Assembly: GCA_030682835.1 (NCBI GenBank)
Contig: JAUXNG010000033.1
Location: 1-64,000 of the forward strand
Direction of reading: 5' to 3'
Source: Hydrogenophaga sp.
GTDB taxonomy: Bacteria; Pseudomonadota; Gammaproteobacteria; Burkholderiales; Burkholderiaceae_C
Length of the DNA: 64,000 nt
The notes under the pieces are model-generated. The model was not told the DNA's origin and did not search any database. It worked only from the letters and a program-made list of their open reading frames with translations. The position numbers and the translations under genes are program-made. This document shows positions 1-8,474 of the stretch, piece after piece (the stretch's first letter is position 1; each line of letters begins with the position of its first letter).

Positions 1-1601
<1,601 letters not shown>

Positions 1602-1624
1602 TCGCACTCGCGATACACAAAAGT

Positions 1625-1660
1625 AGGCCTGAGGGTGTGGACCACCTTCAGGCCTTTTTT
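1625..1660 (+). terminator. Rho-independent terminator of gyrB
   Basis: The arm AGGCCTGAGGGTG pairs with CACCTTCAGGCCT (one G-T pair) around a short loop and is followed by six T. It overlaps the last codons of the convergent HNH gene, so gyrB transcription should stop as it enters that gene. Confidence 0.85.
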
Positions 1661-2451
1661 GTTTGCTCCAGCATGCTAGACAAAACCGAATCGTTCAGCG
1701 TGCGCGTATAAAAACTCGGATCTGGCTTGAATCGCTCCGGCAACGCGATGCGTTGCCCGTGGTAATCCGATAGGGTCTGTTTGGTGAAGCCGTCAATGTC
1801 GATATTGATCAAGCGCTTGCACACGCGAATGGTGAAATCCGGCAGAACGGTGATCAACCCGGTGTCATAGGCTTTGTCATGCAGGGCAGACAAACACAGG
1901 CCGTTCTGGGGATTCAATCGATTCTTGGCATCCACGCTCCACGGGACGATGTGACTGGCAATCAACAACTGGGGCACCGCGAGCCCGCTGATACAGCAAC
2001 GCGCGTTGTAGCTCGCGAGCACGCCTCGACGGAAACGAGCTTGGTTGACGCGCACCTTGACCATTGCCGTGACCGTCTTTCCCTCTGCAATCTCGGGAAC
2101 ATCTTCCAGAACGTCCGAGCCGGGGGCCACGCCATGTTCGCTGGCGTAGCGCTTATATACACAGGCAGCCTCAACGGCAACACGATCCCAATCGGCGTTC
2201 AGTTCCTCCCAGAGTTGCTTGTCGAGTTGTGACGCGTTGCCCATGCCGGCCCGACCACTTTCCCGCACCTGCGGATCAAGGCTGGCGAGATTGACCAGCT
2301 TGAGGGCGACCGAACCCGGCGACCGACCTATCCACCCGGACAACTGACGGATCAGGGGGTTGCGCTGATGCAGTTGGCCGAAGGACAACTGGAAATAAAC
2401 GTGAAGCGCAGCGAGCGTCTGATCACGGGTCCAGTTGTTAGGTCTCGGCAT
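1648..2451 (-). CDS. HNH endonuclease (HNH_2 type, restriction-like)
   Basis: Predicted DNA endonuclease of 267 residues. The C-terminal half holds an HNH_2-type domain: RCCISGL, then ASHIVPWS (first His), NPQNGLCLSALHDKAYD (Asn and second His). The N-terminal half (WTRDQTLAALHVYFQLSFGQ, residues 8-27) looks like the helical region found in front of this domain in stand-alone putative restriction nucleases. No methyltransferase lies next to it, so it may be an orphan defence nuclease rather than half of an R-M pair. It starts 9 bases after an upstream reading frame on the same strand, and its AGGAAG ribosome site overlaps that frame's stop, suggesting co-transcription. It sits in a short accessory island right after gyrB. 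Confidence 0.82.
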   Translation of the reverse strand: MPRPNNWTRDQTLAALHVYFQLSFGQLHQRNPLIRQLSGWIGRSPGSVALKLVNLASLDPQVRESGRAGMGNASQLDKQLWEELNADWDRVAVEAACVYKRYASEHGVAPGSDVLEDVPEIAEGKTVTAMVKVRVNQARFRRGVLASYNARCCISGLAVPQLLIASHIVPWSVDAKNRLNPQNGLCLSALHDKAYDTGLITVLPDFTIRVCKRLINIDIDGFTKQTLSDYHGQRIALPERFKPDPSFYTRTLNDSVLSSMLEQTKKA

Positions 2452-2460
2452 TGATTCTTC

Positions 2461-2889
2461 CTACAGTTCGGGAGGCGGTGGAGCACTCTTCAAGTGATCG
2501 TGCCACTGGTACAGGTTGATCCGGGGCTTGTTCCGGAAAACGTCATCATGGCGACGGCAGTCTTCTAGCGTCACAAAAAACACCGTCCAATCGCCATAGT
2601 AAGCACCTTCGAAATGGATCATGTCTTCCACCACCGTCAGGTCCACCTCCAGATGAACTGAGTTGCAACAGATACGGGCATCCTGCCCGCGAATGAAGCG
2701 CAAGCGGACATACGCCATGTAAGTGGTGTGGCAGTAGCTCAACGGACCCAGCACGGGCCCCGCAAAGCCCCAATCGTCCATGTCCTCTTTGCGGCTGCGC
2801 CGTCCGTGGAAGAGGCCGAGATACATGCCAGCTTGTGAGGGTCGCTCGCCATACTGAAGACGTTGCGGGGTTAAATCTGTTGAATCCAT
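2461..2889 (-). CDS. Hypothetical protein, first gene of the HNH pair
   Basis: 142 residues, not recognised with confidence. Visible features: an aromatic, acidic protein without signal peptide or membrane segment, with MYLGLFHGRRS (near residue 22), DDWGFAGPVLGPL and YYGDWTVFFV. The pattern recalls small proteins carried by integrative elements of Burkholderiales, but I cannot name a family. A good GGAAGGAA ribosome site precedes the ATG. The stop is 9 bases before the HNH gene, so the two are probably one transcript. A partner or regulator role for the nuclease is a guess only. Confidence 0.6.
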   Translation of the reverse strand: MDSTDLTPQRLQYGERPSQAGMYLGLFHGRRSRKEDMDDWGFAGPVLGPLSYCHTTYMAYVRLRFIRGQDARICCNSVHLEVDLTVVEDMIHFEGAYYGDWTVFFVTLEDCRRHDDVFRNKPRINLYQWHDHLKSAPPPPEL

Positions 2890-2922
2890 GGCGTTCCTTC
2901 CGTATTGAGGAACGCAGACTAT

Positions 2923-3345
2923 TCAAAAAGCCCGTTTTCGACACCCAGGGAATCGCCTGGGGTGACCACCGACGGAAACCCATGCAGGATCGGAACGGGG
3001 GCCGCCTTCTTGGGTGTAAATGAAGGGTCGGCTCGCTTCAGGTAAGACCCGAGCCTGCTTGATGCTGACCTTTCCCTCCGAGGTATCGGCAGCCAACAGG
3101 GCGTCAACAGCGTCGCGCGCCAGCGCGAGGTCGGACGTGTTCTTGCCGGGCGCGTACTGGTACTGGAGGCAGGGCGGGAAGGCGAGGCGAACAAGCGCTT
3201 CGTGCCATTTGTTGGCCAGTGGGGTGTGGTTGCCGTAGCCGCGCCGCAGCACCACGCTCCCAAACTGAGCCGCGACACGCAGCGCGTATTCCAGGATTTC
3301 GGGGGTGGTGTTGTCGCAGCCGACCGGTGTCAGGCTTTCGTTTGC
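2923..3345 (-). pseudogene. Broken NYN-domain (PIN-like RNase, LabA/DUF88 type) gene
   Basis: Reading leftward from about base 3345, after an in-frame TAG, the frame gives VGCDNTTPEILEYALRVAA, then VVLRRGYGN, KWHEALVRLAF and QYQYAPGKNTSDLALARDAV. These match the N-terminal two thirds of the NYN domain (metal-binding Asp in DNTTP, then GKNTSD). The start of the domain (normally a run like VAVFID) is missing. After KNTSDLALARDAVDALL the expected SSDSDF strand motif is also missing: the frame runs into unrelated sequence ending at 2923. A short frame from GTG 3255 is open, but the domain is cut at both ends, so I call a remnant. It supports a decayed mobile segment here. Confidence 0.68.
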
Positions 3346-3471
3346 CTACACACCCCTCGGAACCATTCGGGACTCCGGTCCTCCCCGGTGGGCCCCCGTA
3401 TATCTGATTCACGCATGCCCCGGCTGCAGCAGCATCACACTCGCCCCAACCGTACCCCCTGACCTTACAAG

Positions 3472-3501
3472 CCCCCGGCTCACCCCCGGGGGTTTTCTTT
3501 T
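3472..3501 (+). terminator. Intrinsic terminator immediately before the phage-type gene
   Basis: CCCCCGG and CCGGGGG form a 7-bp stem around CTCACCC and are followed by TTTTCTTTT. The ribosome site of the next gene begins at the following base, so the terminator separates that gene from a transcript whose source gene is no longer intact. Confidence 0.7.
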
Positions 3502-3513
3502 AGGAGAACCTTC

Positions 3514-3873
3514 ATGACTCTCGCTGGACTCGTCGTCGGCCTGCATCTCTTCTCTTGGCACTCAGCCCCCGGCTTCAACGACATCAACCCCGGGGTATAC
3601 CTGAAGACCCCCACCGGCTACACGGCTGGTACTTACTTCAACAGCGAACGCAAGCAGAGCTTCTACGCGGGCCGGACCTTCAACGTCTATGACCCGCTGG
3701 ACGTGACGGTAGGCGGCATCACGGGCTATTCGCGCGCCCCTCTCCTGCCGATGGTCGTGCCCAGCATGTCGGTGCCGGTGGGCGGCACGACGAGCCTGCG
3801 CGTGATCTACCTCCCCAAGCTTGAACCGAAGGGCGCACACGTCTTCCATGGCACATGGGAGCGCAAGTTCTGA
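3514..3873 (+). CDS. Phage-type hypothetical protein
   Basis: 119 residues starting at ATG with AGGAGAA 5 bases upstream. The layout HLFSWHSAPGFNDINPGVY, TGYTAGTYFNSERKQSFYAG, then a hydrophobic stretch around LLPMVVPSMSVPVGG and a C-terminal GTWERKF resembles small proteins in tailed-phage genomes that begin with GLH and carry a PGFNxxNPG motif. The function is unknown. With the broken NYN gene and the preceding terminator it looks like a leftover of a prophage. No attachment repeat was found around it. Confidence 0.55.
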   Translation: MTLAGLVVGLHLFSWHSAPGFNDINPGVYLKTPTGYTAGTYFNSERKQSFYAGRTFNVYDPLDVTVGGITGYSRAPLLPMVVPSMSVPVGGTTSLRVIYLPKLEPKGAHVFHGTWERKF

Positions 3874-4088
3874 CTGGCCTGCCGAGCCCCAACCCCGGCG
3901 CCCGACAGAGACAGAAGCCGAGTCAGGATGGGCGCGCAGACCATCCACGCGGGAATCAGGCATACGACTCTTGCCCCTCGGCAACAGTCTGAACGAACCA
4001 TTGATCGCCTGCGCCCTGCAGCAATTTGAGCAAATTGCAGGTTTTCAGCATGTCGAGCAGGCTGGCCAAGGCCGCCAGTCGGACAACA

Positions 4089-4781
4089 TCACCCCGGCCG
4101 CGGTATGTCCCCCCGTTTGGGCAGCGTGTTCACGATGGGCAGGATCTTGGACTGGTACACGGCGAACAGGCGTTGCAGTTCGTCCAGCGGGGCTTCGTGG
4201 TCGTCGATGCGGATGTCGCACAGGGCGTATTCCTCGGTCGAGAACACGAGCACGTTGACCGAGCGCTCGCCCTTGAGGTCGCCGCCTGCCGCGTCGCCAG
4301 CCAGCAGGGCGAGCATGAGGCGTTCGGCCAGGTCGAGGTGTTCGGTGCTGTGCATCGATTCGAGCGTGCGCTCCAGCACCTGGGGGCCGGCGAGCCGGTT
4401 GCCTTGTACGTGGCAGTTGCGCCCGGGCTTGTGGCCGGCCCACGCAATGGCCTCAGTGCCGGTCCACCCTGCGGTGCGCCCTTGGTTGTCGATGACGCCG
4501 ACTTGCCGCGCGTGGGCCTCGGCGTCGGTGGCAAGGACGCGGCGCAAGGCATCTTCTGCCGATGCGCCTTGCTCCAGCAAGCGCAGGCCGTCGTAGGCGA
4601 GATAGGGGTTGGTCTGGGCCTGCGAAGCGATGGCGCCCACCTGGGCGATGGCATGGCACGCGAGCTTGCCGACCGCCTGAACGGCGGTGACGGCGCCCAC
4701 ACCGATCTGGTGGGTACGTGCGCAGCGGGCAACGATGGAGAAGGTCACGCTGGCATTCTGGTGAACCGGCTCACGGGCCAT
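4089..4781 (-). CDS. DUF1028 family protein (putative Ntn-hydrolase fold)
   Basis: About 230 residues. The family hallmark TFSIVAR comes near the N-terminus, followed by the small-residue rich core (HQIGVGAVTAVQAVGKLAC) and GRTAGWTGTEA, GHKPGRNCHVQGNRL and ALLAGDAAGGDLKGERS. DUF1028 proteins resemble Ntn hydrolases, in which a Thr right after the start Met would become the N-terminal nucleophile. That suggests the true start may be the GTG at 4748 (giving MTFSIVAR) rather than the ATG at 4781. Substrate unknown. It is convergent with nothing on its 3' side, and the next gene on the same strand lies about 40 bases upstream. Confidence 0.85.
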   Translation of the reverse strand: MAREPVHQNASVTFSIVARCARTHQIGVGAVTAVQAVGKLACHAIAQVGAIASQAQTNPYLAYDGLRLLEQGASAEDALRRVLATDAEAHARQVGVIDNQGRTAGWTGTEAIAWAGHKPGRNCHVQGNRLAGPQVLERTLESMHSTEHLDLAERLMLALLAGDAAGGDLKGERSVNVLVFSTEEYALCDIRIDDHEAPLDELQRLFAVYQSKILPIVNTLPKRGDIPRPG

Positions 4782-4821
4782 GTCACCAAACGTAGGCGGT
4801 AGCGGCTGGCCCGCGGGAAGC

Positions 4822-5151
4822 TCAGGGTCGGTCGGGTTTGTCTTGCGGATGGTAGGCGTCCGCCACGTAGGCGGGTCCTTTCATCAGCATGACGATGCCG
4901 CAACCCACAGCGAGGGCGAACACCAGGGTCCAGTGCAGCCCCACCAGGCCGACCATGACGTAAAAGAACTGCTCCACCGCGCGCTCACCTTCGGGGCTGG
5001 GGCCGCGCAGGTTCATGCCATAACGGACGGCGCTGGCTGCAAGCGGCAGCAGGGTGCCTGCCAGCCAGATCAGGGGCAGCCTGCGCAGGATGCGCCGCTC
5101 CAGCCCGGGCGGGGATCGCTCGTAGCCCGGGAGTTTGTTGAGCAATTTCAT
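4822..5151 (-). CDS. Small two-helix membrane protein, unknown function
   Basis: 109 residues from the ATG at 5151, chosen because AGGAGGAG sits 5 bases upstream; the open frame extends further but without coding character. Two hydrophobic stretches, around RLPLIWLAGTLLPLAASAV (about residues 25-43) and VMVGLVGLHWTLVFALAVG (about 66-84), predict an integral membrane protein. The N-terminus MKLLNKLPGYERSPPGLERR is basic and cytosolic by the positive-inside rule. I do not recognise the family. It may be co-transcribed with the DUF1028 gene 40 bases downstream. Confidence 0.65.
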   Translation of the reverse strand: MKLLNKLPGYERSPPGLERRILRRLPLIWLAGTLLPLAASAVRYGMNLRGPSPEGERAVEQFFYVMVGLVGLHWTLVFALAVGCGIVMLMKGPAYVADAYHPQDKPDRP

Positions 5152-5508
5152 GCTTCGCTCCTCCTGTAACGGTTGAAAGTCGCGAACGGCCGCGCAACGC
5201 TGCCGACTCGCACCCGTCAGTGGCAAATGATGGGCCTGGGGGACGTGGAGGACGCGAGCCGGACATCGCAGCGCAGGGCCAAGGGCGGCCACAAACGTCG
5301 ACCACAACCGTCGACCACGACCTGCGCCCATTCGTGCACACCGCCGGTGCATCAGGGTGGGCTGATCGCTGAGCAACGGGGCCGGGTTGCTAGCGTTGCG
5401 CAGTTGCTCCGCGGCCGGCTGCATTCTGGGATGCGCCGGACCCGCATGGAAACCAATCGTTGCGTCGATCCCTGCTAGCTCAGGGCGTTCGCGTCATGCC
5501 GTACAGGC
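5152..5508. other. Gene-free stretch
   Basis: About 357 bases without a supported gene. An open frame of 101 codons on the plus strand (5173-5478) is rich in Arg, Ser and Thr with no ribosome site and is rejected. The only structure seen is a short imperfect direct repeat of GTCGACCACAACC and GTCGACCACGACC near 5297-5323. It probably holds the promoter of the membrane protein gene, but no clear -35/-10 pair could be picked. Confidence 0.5.
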
Positions 5509-5727
5509 TCAACCGGCGGAGCGCACCTGGGCCTCGTAGCCCGCTTCCAGCAAGGCGGCGGCGATGTCTTCTGGGGCAATCATGCGGGTGTGGCTGACCC
5601 ACGCGGTCTGTTCGGCCAGGTTGACATCGGCCTGGTTGACGCAGGGCAGGTCCTGCAACTCGAACATGACGGCGTCGGCATCGTCTGGCGTGCGAAGCAT
5701 GGGAATGTGGAAGGTGGTTTCGGGCAT
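5509..5727 (-). CDS. HMA-fold protein lacking the CxxC metal motif
   Basis: 72 residues with the beta-alpha-beta pattern of heavy-metal-associated domains: IPMLRTPDDADAVMFELQDL, then VNQADVNLAEQTAWVSHT and DIAAALLEAGYEAQV. The position that carries GMTCxxC in copper chaperones here reads MLRTPDDAD, so no cysteine pair is present; the lone Cys is in LPCVNQ. It may bind no metal or serve as a protein interaction module. It is preceded on the same strand by the Rossmann-type gene, 80 bases away. Confidence 0.7.
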   Translation of the reverse strand: MPETTFHIPMLRTPDDADAVMFELQDLPCVNQADVNLAEQTAWVSHTRMIAPEDIAAALLEAGYEAQVRSAG

Positions 5728-5807
5728 GGGTGTGGGGCGTCAGCTAACGTGGATGCAGTATGGCGGCTGCCGCCGATTTCCGCGTGCCGCACCGATACCG
5801 ACCTGCT

Positions 5808-6713
5808 TCACGGCCCGATGCGGGGCGTCGGGCCGGCTTCGTGCTCGGGCGAAAGGCCGGCGTCAAACAGTGACTGGGTGGAACCCGTGGTGGCCAGGCG
5901 CCGAGCCAGCACGCTCATGGCCCGGTAGATCTCGCCGGCTTCGGGGTGCCACTGGCTGACCTGAGCGGCCTGGGCAGCGACGACTGCCGTGTCGCCGCGC
6001 GCGGCCGGCCCGGTGATGGCTTTGGGCGGGCCCAGGGTCAGCAGGTTGTCAACGCTTCCCCGCAGCAGGGCACCATGGATGCGCGGCATGAGCGCCGCGG
6101 GCACGCCCGCCGCGGCCCAGCCTTCTTGTGCAATGGCCTGCAGCACCGCCATGAAGTTGCTGGAAAACACGGCGGCTGCGTGGTACAGCGGCTTGGATTC
6201 GGTGGGAACCGAGAAGCACTCGCCGCCGATGGCTGACAAGAGCTCACGCAGCAGGGTGACGGCCTGCTCGTCACCTTCCAGGCCGCAAGGTGTGCCGCGG
6301 AATTGCGACACGCACTGGGCCGGGTTCGCAAAGTTCATCACCGGGTGGGCACTGGCTGCTTGCCAGCCAAGGGCCTGCAACGCACCGAGGGCCGTGGCCG
6401 GCAGGAAGCCGCTGCAGTGAAACACAGTGGGTGCGCGCCCGTTTGACGGCGGGAACAGGCCGGCGCTGCGAGACAGCTCGCCTGCCGCGGCGGCCACCTG
6501 GGTGTCGGGCACGCTCAGCATCCAGACCTCCGCTGGCCGCATGTCGGCCATGTGCGCCACAGCGGTTCCGGCGCCGACGAATTGCGCGGCCGCCTGCGCG
6601 GTGTCAAACGTTCTGGAAAACAGGTCTTGCACCTGGCACACGCCTGCACGCTGCAGCAGGGTGGCCAGGGTCGTGCCGACACGACCACAGCCGATGACAT
6701 TGAGGTGGATCAT
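5808..6713 (-). CDS. Rossmann-fold / DUF2520 oxidoreductase-like protein
   Basis: 301 residues from the ATG at 6713. MIHLNVIGCGRVGTTLATLL is a classic NAD(P)-binding GxGxxG turn at the N-terminus, followed by a domain with FHCSGFLPATALGAL, SAHPVMNFANP and, in the C-terminal helical half (DUF2520), HAAAVFSSNFMAVL. The family is related to 6-phosphogluconate dehydrogenase-type enzymes such as ketopantoate reductase and pyrroline-5-carboxylate reductase; the substrate is not known. Upstream sequence in frame (6714-6899) is low-complexity and not counted as coding. Confidence 0.82.
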   Translation of the reverse strand: MIHLNVIGCGRVGTTLATLLQRAGVCQVQDLFSRTFDTAQAAAQFVGAGTAVAHMADMRPAEVWMLSVPDTQVAAAAGELSRSAGLFPPSNGRAPTVFHCSGFLPATALGALQALGWQAASAHPVMNFANPAQCVSQFRGTPCGLEGDEQAVTLLRELLSAIGGECFSVPTESKPLYHAAAVFSSNFMAVLQAIAQEGWAAAGVPAALMPRIHGALLRGSVDNLLTLGPPKAITGPAARGDTAVVAAQAAQVSQWHPEAGEIYRAMSVLARRLATTGSTQSLFDAGLSPEHEAGPTPRIGP

Positions 6714-6944
6714 GGCGCTGGTGCGGGGAGTGGCGAGCGCCGCAGCGGCTGGCCGCGATGCACGTGGATCGCACCGGTGGTGGCGTGCGGGGGCATGGGT
6801 GGTGTGGGGCAGGTGGCGGCGTGCATGGCGGCTGAGCGGGAGCAGTGACGAGAGTATGGCAAGGCCGCGCGCTCGGAGCGGTCCTTTCGAATCAATCACT
6901 ATCGGCTTATATTCAAGGCGTTCCCCTCACCTTTGGAGACTTCT

Positions 6945-7892
6945 ATGGCTGCACGCCCCGCAATTTTGAGCCCGCTCGCCCGCCGGGCGCTGGTCGGCCT
7001 GGCCATGCTGCTGGCCTGGTCGGCCCACGCGGTGGAGGTGCGGTTCGAGAAGGTGGCGGACGGTGTGTTTGCGCATGTGGGCGATCTGGAGGGCCGTACG
7101 TATGAAAACGAGGCGCTGAACGCGAACATCGGACTGGTGGTCACGCCGGCGGGTGCGGTGCTGATCGACAGCGGGGCGAGCTTTCAGTCGGCGCGCCAGA
7201 TCGCCGCGGCGGCGCGCGCCGTCACACCCCAGCCGATCCGCTGGGTGATCAACACCGGCGGGCAGGACCACCGCTGGCTGGGCAACGGCTACTTTCAGGC
7301 GCAGGGGGCCGAGACGATGGCGCACGCCAGCGCCGAGGCCGACATGAAGGCGCGCGGCCCCGAGCAGCTGAAGGCGCTGGAACAGGTGCTGAAGGAGAAG
7401 CTGGAAGGCACGGTGCCCACGCTGCCCTTGCGCTGGCTTTCACACCCGGACACGCGGCTGGAGCTGGGCGGGGTGGTGCTCGAGGTGTTGCACCGCGGCG
7501 GGGGGCACACGCCTGGCGACGTTCTCGTGTGGCTGCCGCAGCAGCGGGTGGTGTTCAGCGGTGACGTGGTCTACGTGAACCGGGTACTGGGCCTGCACCC
7601 AGTGAGCAACACGAAACACTGGCTGGATTCGTTTGCCGCCCTGGAAGCCCTGCAGCCCGCGGTGATCGTGCCGGGACACGGCGCGGTGACGGACCTGCCC
7701 ACCGCGCAGCGCGACACGCGCAACCTGTTGCGAGCCCTGCGCGAACACATGGGGAAGGCGGTGGAGGCCGGTACCGACATGGCCACGGCGGTGCGCACGT
7801 TCAACGCGTCGCCGTTTGAAGGCCTGAAGCACGCCGATGTGTGGCTGCCGCAGCTGGCCAACCGCACCTACCTGGAAATGGAACGGGAGTGA
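6945..7892 (+). CDS. Secreted metallo-beta-lactamase-fold protein with altered metal site
   Basis: 315 residues from the ATG at 6945; GGAG lies 6 bases upstream. A signal peptide (positive MAARPAILSPLARR, hydrophobic core, cleavage near AHA) sends it to the periplasm. The MBL fold is clear: VLIDSGAS, IRWVINTGGQDHRWLGN, GGGHTPGDVLVWLP, VVFSGDVVY and VIVPGHGAV. The canonical HxHxDH is replaced by GGQDHR, so the two His of the first zinc site are absent, while the Asp-His pair and the later His, Asp and His are kept. It may bind one metal or act on another substrate. It is related to SoxH-like hydrolases by pattern, but the function is not known. Confidence 0.8.
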   Translation: MAARPAILSPLARRALVGLAMLLAWSAHAVEVRFEKVADGVFAHVGDLEGRTYENEALNANIGLVVTPAGAVLIDSGASFQSARQIAAAARAVTPQPIRWVINTGGQDHRWLGNGYFQAQGAETMAHASAEADMKARGPEQLKALEQVLKEKLEGTVPTLPLRWLSHPDTRLELGGVVLEVLHRGGGHTPGDVLVWLPQQRVVFSGDVVYVNRVLGLHPVSNTKHWLDSFAALEALQPAVIVPGHGAVTDLPTAQRDTRNLLRALREHMGKAVEAGTDMATAVRTFNASPFEGLKHADVWLPQLANRTYLEMERE

Positions 7893-7921
7893 GGCGCTGG
7901 CCGGATAGGACCGGCCCGGCA

Positions 7922-8269
7922 CTAAGCGCCCGGATCGAGGCGTAGCTGGGCGAGCAGAGGCGCCCATTGGGCAGACTCTTCTGCAGAAACCCGCAGCCCG
8001 CCGGCAGCAGCCGCGTCGCACAGTCGGAGCAAGGTAGCGGCTTGGGGCGTGACGGGACCGGCGAAACAAAGGCCCTGCCTGGTGTCGACGATAAGCAGCA
8101 TGGGGAAGGTGGTGATGTCCACGTCACCCAGCACGTCTTCAACGTCCTCCAGGTCCATCCACTGCGTGCGCACGGCGGGGCGCTGCGCGGGCAGGGCGTC
8201 GAACAGGGGCGCGTATTCGCGGCAGGTGCCGCACCACTGCGCGCACAGGCAGACCACGTGCAGGCTCAT
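7922..8269 (-). CDS. Thioredoxin-fold protein
   Basis: 115 residues from the ATG at 8269. The active-site motif WCGTCREY follows the first strand (MSLHVVCLCAQ), and the cis-Pro loop is at TTFPMLLIVD. Two redox cysteines are therefore in place. There is no signal peptide, so it is likely a cytoplasmic thiol-disulfide protein. It differs from housekeeping thioredoxin (WCGPCK), so a specialised partner is likely. It converges with the MBL-fold gene. Confidence 0.85.
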   Translation of the reverse strand: MSLHVVCLCAQWCGTCREYAPLFDALPAQRPAVRTQWMDLEDVEDVLGDVDITTFPMLLIVDTRQGLCFAGPVTPQAATLLRLCDAAAAGGLRVSAEESAQWAPLLAQLRLDPGA

Positions 8270-8474
8270 GGGCGCGCGCCGGCAGCTGCCGGCATTGGGC
8301 TCTCGGGAACGATGAGAAAAGGAAGGAACATCCACTGGCTCGCTAACCGGGCGGGCCAGACACGGCACGCCGAGGCCTGAGTGTGCACGAACTGCCCCGC
8401 GCCTGCGGCACCCGCGGCAGGACGCGGGCAACGGCCCGCGGGGGCAGGCGAGGGCAACCACCGCCTCAGGGCTC

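Noticed and set aside
3202-3462. Short overlapping plus-strand frames between 3.0 and 3.5 kb
   Set aside because: The opposite strand shows a recognisable NYN-domain sequence, so the plus frames are shadows of a decayed gene.
5173-5478. 101-codon plus-strand frame in a gene-free stretch
   Set aside because: No ribosome site, low-complexity Arg/Ser/Thr composition, no family pattern.
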